Notes under the pieces: generated by a model
The model's database searches: none
The model's input: the letters and a program-made list of their open reading frames with translations, nothing else
What the model was told of the DNA's origin: nothing
From: JAJCYL01 sp963664285
GTDB lineage: Bacteria > Bacteroidota > Bacteroidia > Cytophagales > Cyclobacteriaceae
Length of the DNA: 64,000 nucleotides
NCBI GenBank assembly: GCA_963664285.2
Contig: CAXXNX010000056.1
Span: 1-64,000 of the forward strand
Direction of reading: 5' to 3'
Translations under genes and position numbers: made by a program
Shown here: positions 56,911 through 64,000 of the stretch, piece after piece
How the letters are laid out: each line of letters opens with the position of its first letter
Numbering within the stretch: position 1 is the first letter of the stretch

Positions 56911-57384
56911 ATGATAGGCTTCTATCGCTTTCTTGCTACGGGTTTTGGTTCAGGCTATTCACCGGTAGCCCCTGGAACCGTAGGAGCTTTGATGGGACTT
57001 TTGCTATTATATGGTTGGCAGTCAATCACTCCGGTTGGTTATTTTACAGAGCACAACTTCCTGCCTCTCATTGTAATGACCATAATTTTCAACATGGTAG
57101 GCGTTTATGTTACCAATAAAGTTGAAAAAGACTGGGGGCCAGATCCGTCCAGGGTGGTTATTGACGAGATAGTAGGTATGTGGATCACTGTTTTGTGGAT
57201 TCCACCAACGTTAATCAATTGGGGAATAGGATTCGTAATTTTCAGGTTTTTTGATATCGTCAAACCTTTCGGAATCCGACGACTTGAGTCTATCAAAGGC
57301 GGTTGGGGTGTTATGTTAGATGACGTATTAGCTGGAGTTTATGCTAATCTGGTACTTCAGGTAATTATTAGATTACCTACCTGA
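56911..57384 (+). CDS. PgpA-type phosphatase, possibly acting on phosphatidylinositol phosphate
   Basis: 157 residues, four membrane helices. PgpA marks are GSGYSPVAPGTVGALMG at the N-terminus and the metal-binding VIDEIVGMWI in the middle. PgpA normally removes phosphate from phosphatidylglycerol phosphate. Seven bases downstream of inositol-phosphate synthase, a relative in Bacteroides inositol-lipid clusters acts on phosphatidylinositol phosphate, so that substrate is likely. No CDP-alcohol phosphatidyltransferase is seen in the window. Confidence 0.8.
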   Translation: MIGFYRFLATGFGSGYSPVAPGTVGALMGLLLLYGWQSITPVGYFTEHNFLPLIVMTIIFNMVGVYVTNKVEKDWGPDPSRVVIDEIVGMWITVLWIPPTLINWGIGFVIFRFFDIVKPFGIRRLESIKGGWGVMLDDVLAGVYANLVLQVIIRLPT

Positions 57385-57461
57385 CACTAATGACACCTAC
57401 CGATAAATCTCCCAATCAGAAAAAACCCTCCGTACTTGTATCGTTTTTCCGCTACAATCTA

Positions 57462-58703
57462 GTATATAGTTTCCTATATAGTATATCAATAATAAAAGTT
57501 CTATCTTAGCAGTTGGACCAAAAATAGTGAACCCTATGCCATTTGAGAGTAAAAGAGCGAAAATATCATTTACGACAAAGGAACAGCAAACATTGGAGGT
57601 TATAAGTAAATCACAGGTTGAGGCCAAATCACGGGTTGAAAGGGCGAAAATGCTTCTTGGTTATTGGAAAGGGCAAAGCATCAATTCGATAGCAAAACAA
57701 CTTGGCACGAATCGGCCAAAGGTTGAAAGGACTGTTGATAGGGCAATAGGATACGGTATACTGACCTCTCTGAACGACCTTCCCAGAAAAGGGGCAACCC
57801 CAAAGATCACCAATGAGGCCAGGGCATGGTTTTTATCGATAGCTTGCACAAAACCAAAAGACTTGGGCATGGCCTCAGAATTTTGGACCTATAATGCATT
57901 GGCCAAGTATGTAAGGGGCAATTGCAAACAGGCGGGCCATCTTTCATTAGGCGAAATACAGAAAGGGACCGTTTCAAAGATACTGTCGAAAAGTGATGTA
58001 AAGCCCCACAAACTATCTTATTACCTAGAAAAGAAAGACCCTGACTTTGACCGAAAGATGTCCCAGGTATTGCATGTTTATAAAGAAGTGGCACTTTACA
58101 AAGCTAACAAACCGGAAGGATCAATGATTGCCATCTTATCCTACGATGAAAAACCTGGAATGCAGGCGATAGAAAATACCGCCACTGACCTAAGCCCCAT
58201 AGCAGGCAAGCACCCAAATTGGGGCAGGGACCATGAATATAAAAGACACGGTACAGTTTCGTTGTTGGCATCAATCGACTTGATTACCGGCAAGATATAT
58301 GCACGGGTCGAGGATAGGCATAGAAGTAGGGAATTTGTGGAATATTTGAAAGGGCTTGATGAACTCTACCCAGTCAGCTTTAAGATCAAGATAATCTTAG
58401 ATAATCATTCGGCCCATATTTCAAAAGAGACAAAAGCATTCCTGAAAACAGTGCCTAATAGGTTTGAATTTGTATTTACACCTGTACATGCTTCCTGGCT
58501 AAATCTTATTGAAGTCTTCTTTAGCAAAATGACCAGGAGCTTTTTAAGGGGGATCCGTGTAAAATCAAAGAAAGAGCTCAAAGACCGGATATTGAAATAC
58601 ATTAATGAAATCAATGAAATGCCAACAATCTTTAAATGGAAGTGGAAAATGGAAGATTTAACTATCGCGTAATCATTGATATGTTAATTAAGAAACTTAA
58701 TAC
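57462..58703 (+). mobile_element. IS630-family element inserted in gtrA
   Basis: 1242 bp between duplicated TA dinucleotides (57460-57461 and 58704-58705), the hallmark of IS630. The ends form an imperfect ~30-bp inverted repeat: GTATATAGTTTCCTATATAG on the left against GTATTAAGTTTCTTAATTAA read from the right. Confidence 0.92.
57527..58672 (+). CDS. IS630-family transposase
   Basis: 381 residues. An N-terminal helix-turn-helix (SINSIAKQLGTNRPKVERTV) is followed by the DDE domain: AILSYDEKPGMQAIE (first Asp), KIKIILDNHSAHISKET (second Asp) and HASWLNLIEVFFSKMTR (Glu). Complete, probably active. A TTG at 57507 is a possible earlier start, but the ATG at 57527 is better placed. Confidence 0.93.
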   Translation: MNPMPFESKRAKISFTTKEQQTLEVISKSQVEAKSRVERAKMLLGYWKGQSINSIAKQLGTNRPKVERTVDRAIGYGILTSLNDLPRKGATPKITNEARAWFLSIACTKPKDLGMASEFWTYNALAKYVRGNCKQAGHLSLGEIQKGTVSKILSKSDVKPHKLSYYLEKKDPDFDRKMSQVLHVYKEVALYKANKPEGSMIAILSYDEKPGMQAIENTATDLSPIAGKHPNWGRDHEYKRHGTVSLLASIDLITGKIYARVEDRHRSREFVEYLKGLDELYPVSFKIKIILDNHSAHISKETKAFLKTVPNRFEFVFTPVHASWLNLIEVFFSKMTRSFLRGIRVKSKKELKDRILKYINEINEMPTIFKWKWKMEDLTIA

Positions 58704-59225
58704 TAGTTGCAGTACTTGCTACTGGTATTGACTTCCTGACACTTGTCTTTCTGACCGAGGTTATTGGTTTATGGTATATGGTGTCTACTATAATCGCGGC
58801 AACTGTAGGTGCGATAACTGCTTTTTTACTTGGCCGATTTTGGGTGTTTATTTCGGTAGAAAGTAAAGTGCATCATCAGGCAATCCGTTATTTTTTTGTG
58901 GCCTGCGGAAGTGTCGTTCTTAACAGCCTGGGGGTTTACTTCTTCACGGAGATTGTAGAATTCCAATATATGATCTCTAAAGGAATTACCGCCGTCATTG
59001 TTGGAATAGGCTACAATTATCTACTAGGCAGAAACTTCGTTTTCAAGTAATCAGACTACAATTTCTGCCTTATATATATCTCTTATAAGGAATAAAATTC
59101 GATTCGTATGTTAAAGAATTTTTGATTGATTAAATTCGCGGTTATTTTAATCGAATTAGTTCGTAATCCTTGAGAATATCCGGCTTTCCGGCATTTTATT
59201 TTTACCATAAAGCAAAGAAACGAGC

Positions 59226-61454
59226 ATGACTCACGCAGCGAAGATTATTTATACCAAGACAGATGAAGCGCCGGCTTTAGCTACGCATTCATTGCTTCCT
59301 ATTATCAAAACATTCACCGCACCAACTGGTGTTGTCTTGGAAACCAGGGATATATCACTGGCCGGAAGGATTCTCTCAAGTTTTCCAGAGAACCTTACTG
59401 AGGATCAGACGGGGACGGATGCTCTAGCGGAACTAGGAGAACTGACACAAAAACCTGAGGCGAACATCATCAAGTTGCCCAATATAAGTGCATCAATTCC
59501 CCAGTTAAAAGCTGTCATCAAAGAGCTTCAATCAAAAGGATATGACTTGCCTCATTATCCCGAGGAACCAAAAGATGAAGTTGAAAAGGCCATCCGGGCC
59601 AAATATGATAAAGTAAAGGGTAGCGCTGTAAATCCGGTACTGCGAGAGGGCAATTCTGATAGAAGAGCTCCGGGAGCCGTAAAAGCATATGCCAAAAAAC
59701 ATCCTCACACTATGGGTGAATGGAAATCCGACTCTAAGTCTCATGTTGCCAGTATGAGTTCAGGTGATTTTTATGGCAACGAAAAATCAATGACTGTCAA
59801 CAATGCGACAGATGTGAAAATTGAATTAGCGGACTCGGAAGGTAAAACAACAGTGTTGAAAGAAAAGACTTCATTACTGGCGGGGGAAGTTATAGACGCT
59901 ACAGTGATGAGTCAAAAAGCCTTCAGAGTTTTTTTTGAAGATGAAATCGAAGATGCAAAGAAAAAGGAGGTCTTACTTTCAATACACCTGAAAGCGACCA
60001 TGATGAAGGTTTCCGATCCCATCATTTTCGGTCACGCAGTAACTGTCTATTTTAAGGAAGTTTTTGATAAGCATACCAATCTCTTCGATGAAATTGGTGT
60101 TGACCCAAACAATGGACTTGGCGATGTTTACACTAAAATTCAAGGTTTACCTGAAGATAAAAGAGAGGAGATAGAAGCTGATATAGAGGTTTGTTACAAG
60201 AAGAGGCCCAAATTAGCGATGGTCAATTCGGACAAAGGTATTACTAACCTCCATGTACCAAGCGACATCATTATCGACGCCTCAATGCCTGCGGCAATTA
60301 GGGCGTCAGGTCAGATGTGGGGGCCTGATGGGGAGCTTCAAGATACCAAGGCTGTCATCCCTGACCGATGCTATGCCGGCGTATACCAGGAAGCCATTGA
60401 CAATTGTAAGAAATTCGGGGCACTTAATCCAACTACAATGGGCAGTGTTCCGAACGTGGGATTGATGGCTCAAAAAGCTGAAGAATACGGATCACACGAC
60501 AAAACTTTTGAGATTCCTACTGATGGAACTGTAAGAGTAGTTGACTCTTCGGGTAATTCATTAATCGAGCATGTTGTGGAGAAAGGTGATATCTGGAGAA
60601 TGTGCCAGGTCAAAGATGCTCCTATACAGGATTGGGTGAAGTTGGCAGTAAATCGAGCCAGAGCTACAGGCACTCCATCGGTTTTTTGGCTTGACCAAAA
60701 CAGGGCACATGACACTCAATTGATCGAAAAGGTAAATAAATACTTACCGGATCATGATACTTCTGGTTTGGAAATCCACATCATGCCCCCGGTCGAAGCG
60801 ACCCGGTTCTCACTTGAGAGAATAAGAGAGGGCAAAGACACCATCTCAGTGACAGGCAATGTGTTGAGAGATTATCTAACTGACCTTTTCCCAATTCTGG
60901 AGGTCGGAACAAGCGCTAAAATGCTATCCATCGTTCCTTTAATGAATGGAGGAGGTCTTTTTGAAACCGGCGCCGGTGGTTCGGCCCCTAAACATGTGCA
61001 GCAATTTGTAGAAGAAGGTCACCTCAGGTGGGATTCCCTGGGGGAGTATCTTGCGCTTGCAGCATCATTAGAACATCTGGGTAATTTAACTAATAATATA
61101 AAAGCTCAGATTCTGTCAGAAACACTTGACCAGGCGACGGGTAAATTCCTGGAAAACAATAAATCTCCATCTCGAAAAGTGAATGAGCCGGACAATAGAG
61201 GCAGCCACTTCTATTTTGCACTCTATTGGGCACAAGCACTAGCCGAACAGACGAAGGATTCTGAACTACAATCACGGTTTAACACATTGGCAGATGAACT
61301 TGAGTCTAGTGAAACTAAGATTGTTGACGAGCTGAATGCTGCTCAAGGTCAACCGGTTGATATTGGTGGTTACTATCAACCTGACGACGAATTGGTTTCA
61401 AAGGCTATGCGACCAAGTGCTACATTTAATGCAATACTTAATAACTTTAAATAA
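59226..61454 (+). CDS. icd: NADP-dependent isocitrate dehydrogenase, monomeric type
   Basis: 742 residues, the length of the monomeric IDH. Converts isocitrate to 2-oxoglutarate with NADP. Family marks are GNSDRRAPGAVKAYAKKHPH with the substrate-binding Ser/Arg, HVASMSSGDFYGNEKS, KATMMKVSDPIIFGH, LNPTTMGSVPNVGLMA and SAKMLSIVPLMNGGGLFETGAG-type blocks. Single gene. It also supplies 2-oxoglutarate for the glutamate/glutamine pool used by GlnA. Confidence 0.96.
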   Translation: MTHAAKIIYTKTDEAPALATHSLLPIIKTFTAPTGVVLETRDISLAGRILSSFPENLTEDQTGTDALAELGELTQKPEANIIKLPNISASIPQLKAVIKELQSKGYDLPHYPEEPKDEVEKAIRAKYDKVKGSAVNPVLREGNSDRRAPGAVKAYAKKHPHTMGEWKSDSKSHVASMSSGDFYGNEKSMTVNNATDVKIELADSEGKTTVLKEKTSLLAGEVIDATVMSQKAFRVFFEDEIEDAKKKEVLLSIHLKATMMKVSDPIIFGHAVTVYFKEVFDKHTNLFDEIGVDPNNGLGDVYTKIQGLPEDKREEIEADIEVCYKKRPKLAMVNSDKGITNLHVPSDIIIDASMPAAIRASGQMWGPDGELQDTKAVIPDRCYAGVYQEAIDNCKKFGALNPTTMGSVPNVGLMAQKAEEYGSHDKTFEIPTDGTVRVVDSSGNSLIEHVVEKGDIWRMCQVKDAPIQDWVKLAVNRARATGTPSVFWLDQNRAHDTQLIEKVNKYLPDHDTSGLEIHIMPPVEATRFSLERIREGKDTISVTGNVLRDYLTDLFPILEVGTSAKMLSIVPLMNGGGLFETGAGGSAPKHVQQFVEEGHLRWDSLGEYLALAASLEHLGNLTNNIKAQILSETLDQATGKFLENNKSPSRKVNEPDNRGSHFYFALYWAQALAEQTKDSELQSRFNTLADELESSETKIVDELNAAQGQPVDIGGYYQPDDELVSKAMRPSATFNAILNNFK

Positions 61455-61500
61455 TTCAATCAAATAGGAACGAGAGGCTTTTCTCAAAAGCATATAATTT

Positions 61501-61585
61501 GTCAATTCGAGATAACGAGAAATCTTCGTCCATTGATTATCAATAGGTTGTGTTCAGGAAGATTTCTCCCGATGGTCGAAATGAC
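61501..61585. repeat. REP-like inverted repeat
   Basis: GTCAATTCGAGATAACGAGA plus AATCTTC (61501-61527) pairs with GAAGATTTCTCCCGATGGTC plus GAAATGAC (61558-61585), separated by 30 bp. The GTCATTTCGACC...GAGAAATCTTC wording is like the short interspersed repeats common between genes in Bacteroidota. Confidence 0.65.
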
Positions 61586-61647
61586 ACTTTTGAGACGGCC
61601 TCCATTTTAACTAATGTGTTTTAGAGGACACTAATGCTGAGCGCTAA

Positions 61648-62277
61648 ATGATAAAGAATCTGCCCCTCTTTCCACTAAATCTAGTCGCATTTCCGGGTGA
61701 AGACCTCAATCTTCATGTCTTTGAACCGAGGTATAAGCAATTAATTAATGAGTGCCTGGCTGAGAGTTCCACTTTCGGAATTCCTGCCTATATCCATAAT
61801 AAGTTAGAAATGGGAACTGAAGTAGAAATCATTGAGCTTGTGAAAACTTACCCGGACGGTCGCATGGATATTCGGACACGAGGTCTGGCAATATTTAAAG
61901 TAATTGATTTTGAAAACCCGGTAAAAGACAAATTATACAGTGGTGGGACTGTTGAAATTCATATAATTGATCTTGAAATTGATGAAAAAAAGATAGCAAT
62001 CATTAAATCATTGCTTGACAATTTCTATAAGCTTTTGAAAGTTGATAATCCCTATTTATCCGATAAATACAACACATCATTTGACTTTGCACATAAAATC
62101 GGTTTCTCGCTTGATGAAGAATATAAACTTCTTCAAATGAAGGCAGAACAAGACAGGTTGGATTTCGTCATTCAACACCTCGAAAAAACCACTCCTATTT
62201 TAAAGGAGATAGAGAAAACAAGAGAGAAAATATCTTTGAATGGTCATTTTAAACGATTTGGACCGCTCAAATTTTGA
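61648..62277 (+). CDS. LON substrate-binding-domain protein
   Basis: 209 residues made mainly of the N-terminal domain of Lon protease without its ATPase and protease parts: LPLFPLNLVAFPGEDLNLHV, FEPRYKQLINECL, FGIPAYIH, then MDIRTRGLAIFKV. Such stand-alone proteins occur widely, with unknown partners. A helical tail (62100-62277) follows. Start is the first ATG, 9 codons after an upstream stop. Confidence 0.85.
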   Translation: MIKNLPLFPLNLVAFPGEDLNLHVFEPRYKQLINECLAESSTFGIPAYIHNKLEMGTEVEIIELVKTYPDGRMDIRTRGLAIFKVIDFENPVKDKLYSGGTVEIHIIDLEIDEKKIAIIKSLLDNFYKLLKVDNPYLSDKYNTSFDFAHKIGFSLDEEYKLLQMKAEQDRLDFVIQHLEKTTPILKEIEKTREKISLNGHFKRFGPLKF

Positions 62278-62340
62278 TGCCTTCATTCATTAAATTCATC
62301 CTCTTTAATTTCCACATCTTTGCATGCCTAAAAAAAATCA

Positions 62341-63546
62341 ATGTCTAAAATCCTTATCATAGGCGCCGGTGGTGTTGGTCGTGTAGTAACCCATAAATGC
62401 GCTCAAGTGCCTGATGTTTTTTCACAGATCATTCTCGCTAGTAGAACCAAGTCAAAGTGTGATGAGCTTGCCAATAAGGTTAAAAACAAATATGGCGTTG
62501 ATGTCCTAACTGCACAGGTTGACGCAGACAATGTTCCGGAGTTGGTTGATCTGTTCAGTCAGTTTGGGCCGGACATCGTGGTGAATGTCGCTCTCCCATA
62601 CCAGGACCTTACCATCATGGATGCCTGCCTGGAAACAAAGGTTCACTATTTGGATACAGCCAATTACGAACCTAAAGATGAAGCCAAGTTTGAATATAAA
62701 TGGCAATGGGCCTACCAGGACAAGTTTAAGGAGGCAGGTTTAACCGCTATTCTTGGGTCAGGATTTGATCCGGGGGTAACCGGAGTTTTTACTGCCTATG
62801 CTTCAAAACACCACTTTGATGAAATTCACTATCTGGACATAGTTGATTGCAATGCCGGTGATCATGGTCGGGTGTTCGCCACTAATTTCAACCCCGAAAT
62901 CAATATTCGCGAGATAACTCAAAAAGGGAAGTACTACGAGAATGGTGAATGGATAGAAACCGAACCCCATGAAATTAAAAAATCTCTCAATTACCCGAGT
63001 ATAGGACCTAAGAATTCCTATCTGATACATCACGAGGAGCTTGAATCGCTGGTGAAAAATTATCCAAGTATAAAGAGGGCTCGTTTTTGGATGACGTTTG
63101 GTGATGAATACTTGACCCATTTGAGAGTGATTCAAAATATTGGCATGGCCAGCATTGAGCCTATTGTTTACGAAGGAAAAGAAATTGTACCTCTTCAATT
63201 TCTGAAAGCCGTTCTTCCTGATCCTGATGAATTGGGTGAAAACTATGTGGGAGAGACCTCTATTGGATGCAGAATTCGCGGTTTGAAAGATGGGTCCGAG
63301 AAAACTTACTACATATACAATAATTGCAAACATCAGGATGCTTATGTCAATACAGGAGCCCAGGGTGTATCATTCACTACAGGAGTTCCTGCCATGATTG
63401 GTGCAATGATGGTTTTAACTGGCAAATGGTCTGGGGCAGGAGTATATAATGTGGAGGAATTTAACCCTGACCCGTTTCTGGAAGCAATGAATAAATTTGG
63501 CCTTGTATGGCATGAACTACATGATGTGGGCCTTGAAATGGATTGA
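62341..63546 (+). CDS. Carboxynorspermidine dehydrogenase
   Basis: 401 residues, saccharopine-dehydrogenase-like fold. Joins aspartate semialdehyde and a diamine into carboxy(nor)spermidine with NADPH. Marks are ILIIGAGGVGRVVTHKCAQ (cofactor loop), VNVALPYQDL, HYLDTANYEP, AILGSGFDPGVTGVF and the C-terminal TGVPAMIGAMMVLTGKW. The decarboxylase gene starts with one base overlapping its stop (TGATG), which strongly supports this identity over lysine saccharopine dehydrogenase. Confidence 0.92.
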   Translation: MSKILIIGAGGVGRVVTHKCAQVPDVFSQIILASRTKSKCDELANKVKNKYGVDVLTAQVDADNVPELVDLFSQFGPDIVVNVALPYQDLTIMDACLETKVHYLDTANYEPKDEAKFEYKWQWAYQDKFKEAGLTAILGSGFDPGVTGVFTAYASKHHFDEIHYLDIVDCNAGDHGRVFATNFNPEINIREITQKGKYYENGEWIETEPHEIKKSLNYPSIGPKNSYLIHHEELESLVKNYPSIKRARFWMTFGDEYLTHLRVIQNIGMASIEPIVYEGKEIVPLQFLKAVLPDPDELGENYVGETSIGCRIRGLKDGSEKTYYIYNNCKHQDAYVNTGAQGVSFTTGVPAMIGAMMVLTGKWSGAGVYNVEEFNPDPFLEAMNKFGLVWHELHDVGLEMD

Positions 63547-64000
63547 TGTCAATTGATTACTCGAAAATACCATCCCCCCCTTGCTATGTGCTAGACGAGG
63601 GCCTATTAAGGAGGAACCTTAGCCTAATTAGAGATGTCAAGGAATCTGCTGATCTAGAGATTATCCTAGCTTTCAAGGGATTTGCCATGTGGAGCGCTTT
63701 TTCGATTGTTAAGGATTACCTCAATGGTGCTGCAGCCAGCTCTTTAAATGAGGCCAAACTTTGTTATGAAGAAATGGGGGTAAAGGCACACACCTACACA
63801 CCTGCATATACTGACCACGAGTTCGATGAATTAATGAGATACAGCGACCATATTACTTTTAACTCTTTATATCAGTTTGAAAAGTTTCAATCCAAGATAG
63901 CAGCTTATCAAGACTATAAAATTTCCTGCGGTATTCGAGTTAACCCTGAATACTCTGATGTTTCTCATGATCTTTATAACCCTGCTTCACCCCACTCCAG
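63546..64000 (+). CDS. nspC: Carboxynorspermidine decarboxylase, cut by the window end
   Basis: The first ~151 codons are visible. PLP-dependent fold III decarboxylase: SIDYSKIPSPPCYVLDEGLL at the N-terminus, PLP lysine in LAFKGFAMWS, and the AAASSLNEAKL and RVNPEYSDV segments. It removes the carboxyl group from carboxy(nor)spermidine to give (nor)spermidine, in an operon with the dehydrogenase. The C-terminal half lies outside the window. Confidence 0.93.
   Translation, partial: MSIDYSKIPSPPCYVLDEGLLRRNLSLIRDVKESADLEIILAFKGFAMWSAFSIVKDYLNGAAASSLNEAKLCYEEMGVKAHTYTPAYTDHEFDELMRYSDHITFNSLYQFEKFQSKIAAYQDYKISCGIRVNPEYSDVSHDLYNPASPHS

Larger units (their letters stand above)
57390..59050 (+). pseudogene. 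GtrA-family membrane protein, split by an IS630 element
   Basis: The N-terminal 24 codons (57390-57461, MTPTDKSPNQKKPSVLVSFF) and the C-terminal ~115 codons (58706-59050, LATGIDFLTLVFLTE through the closing LLGRNFVFK) join exactly when 57462-58705 is removed: RYNLVAVLATGID. Four transmembrane helices and the final YNYLLGRNFVFK are typical of GtrA, which helps move lipid-linked sugars across the membrane. Last gene of the inositol-lipid operon and disrupted in this cell line. Confidence 0.9.

Noticed and set aside
57097..57384. PgpA gene as part of ordinary phosphatidylglycerol synthesis
   Set aside because: Possible, but the 7-bp gap to inositol-phosphate synthase makes an inositol-lipid role more likely.

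Overview
The window comes from a member of the Bacteroidota. The 16S 3' end has the CTGGAACACCTCCTTTC form typical of that phylum. The window also holds a serine palmitoyltransferase/inositol sphingolipid cluster, IS1380, IS30, IS630 and IS1595 elements, DUF2911 and TerB-like proteins, and a rrn promoter of the TTG-N20-TAnnTTTG kind. Gene content suggests a Cytophagales-like marine or soil bacterium; the genus cannot be fixed from this sequence.

Layout. (1) 1-5.9 kb: an IS5/IS1182-like element, glnA, two tiny coupled ORFs, and a scrambled IS1380 copy containing an IS1595 fragment. (2) 5.8-7.6 kb: a tight phosphoribosyltransferase fragment-DprA-like-HAD phosphatase cassette. (3) 7.6-23.4 kb: a decayed integrative/conjugative element (long inverted repeats, a MobC-like gene, a TraG fragment, an oriT-like region) carrying a DISARM class 2-like operon on the minus strand. 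In transcription order it reads DUF3883 nuclease-like gene, vsr, C5 methyltransferase (DrmMII-like), an internally deleted NERD/UvrD gene, DrmE-like (split by a 53-bp tandem duplication), DrmA helicase, DrmB/DUF1998. No drmC is seen. A truncated IS30 and a 340-bp duplication of the methyltransferase 5' end break the operon between vsr and the methyltransferase. (4) 23.5-29.7 kb: DUF2971 gene, a glycan operon (GT4, YdjC-type deacetylase, sulfotransferase, GT-like protein), a frameshifted pentapeptide-type membrane protein and tRNA-Asn. (5) 30-35 kb: a frameshifted amidohydrolase, tandem IS30 copies, DUF2911 and a frameshifted TerB-like gene. (6) 35-40.6 kb: pcrA/uvrD, a sensor histidine kinase, atpD-atpC. 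(7) 40.6-49.1 kb: a minus-strand rRNA operon (16S-tRNA-Ile-tRNA-Ala-23S-5S). Its 23S gene carries an IS1595 element with an 8-bp target duplication, a four-copy 15-bp repeat, and an IS1380 plus IS5-like remnant at its 3' end. (8) 49.2-64 kb: recN, then a sphingolipid/inositol-lipid set (AUR1/PAP2-like synthase, GNAT, serine palmitoyltransferase, epimerase-like reductase, inositol-phosphate synthase, PgpA-like phosphatase, a gtrA gene split by IS630), monomeric isocitrate dehydrogenase, a LON-domain protein, and the carboxynorspermidine dehydrogenase/decarboxylase pair.

The strongest candidate for something new is the DISARM-like operon with its unusual partners (DUF3883, Vsr, NERD/UvrD; no DrmC), which appears to be decaying through at least three separate lesions. 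The PRTase-DprA-HAD cassette next to it is a second candidate. A caution applies throughout: several frameshifts sit at short homopolymers, and 19.9-20.5 kb is an indel-rich copy of sequence found cleanly elsewhere in the window. Some of the damage could therefore be assembly or consensus error rather than biology.
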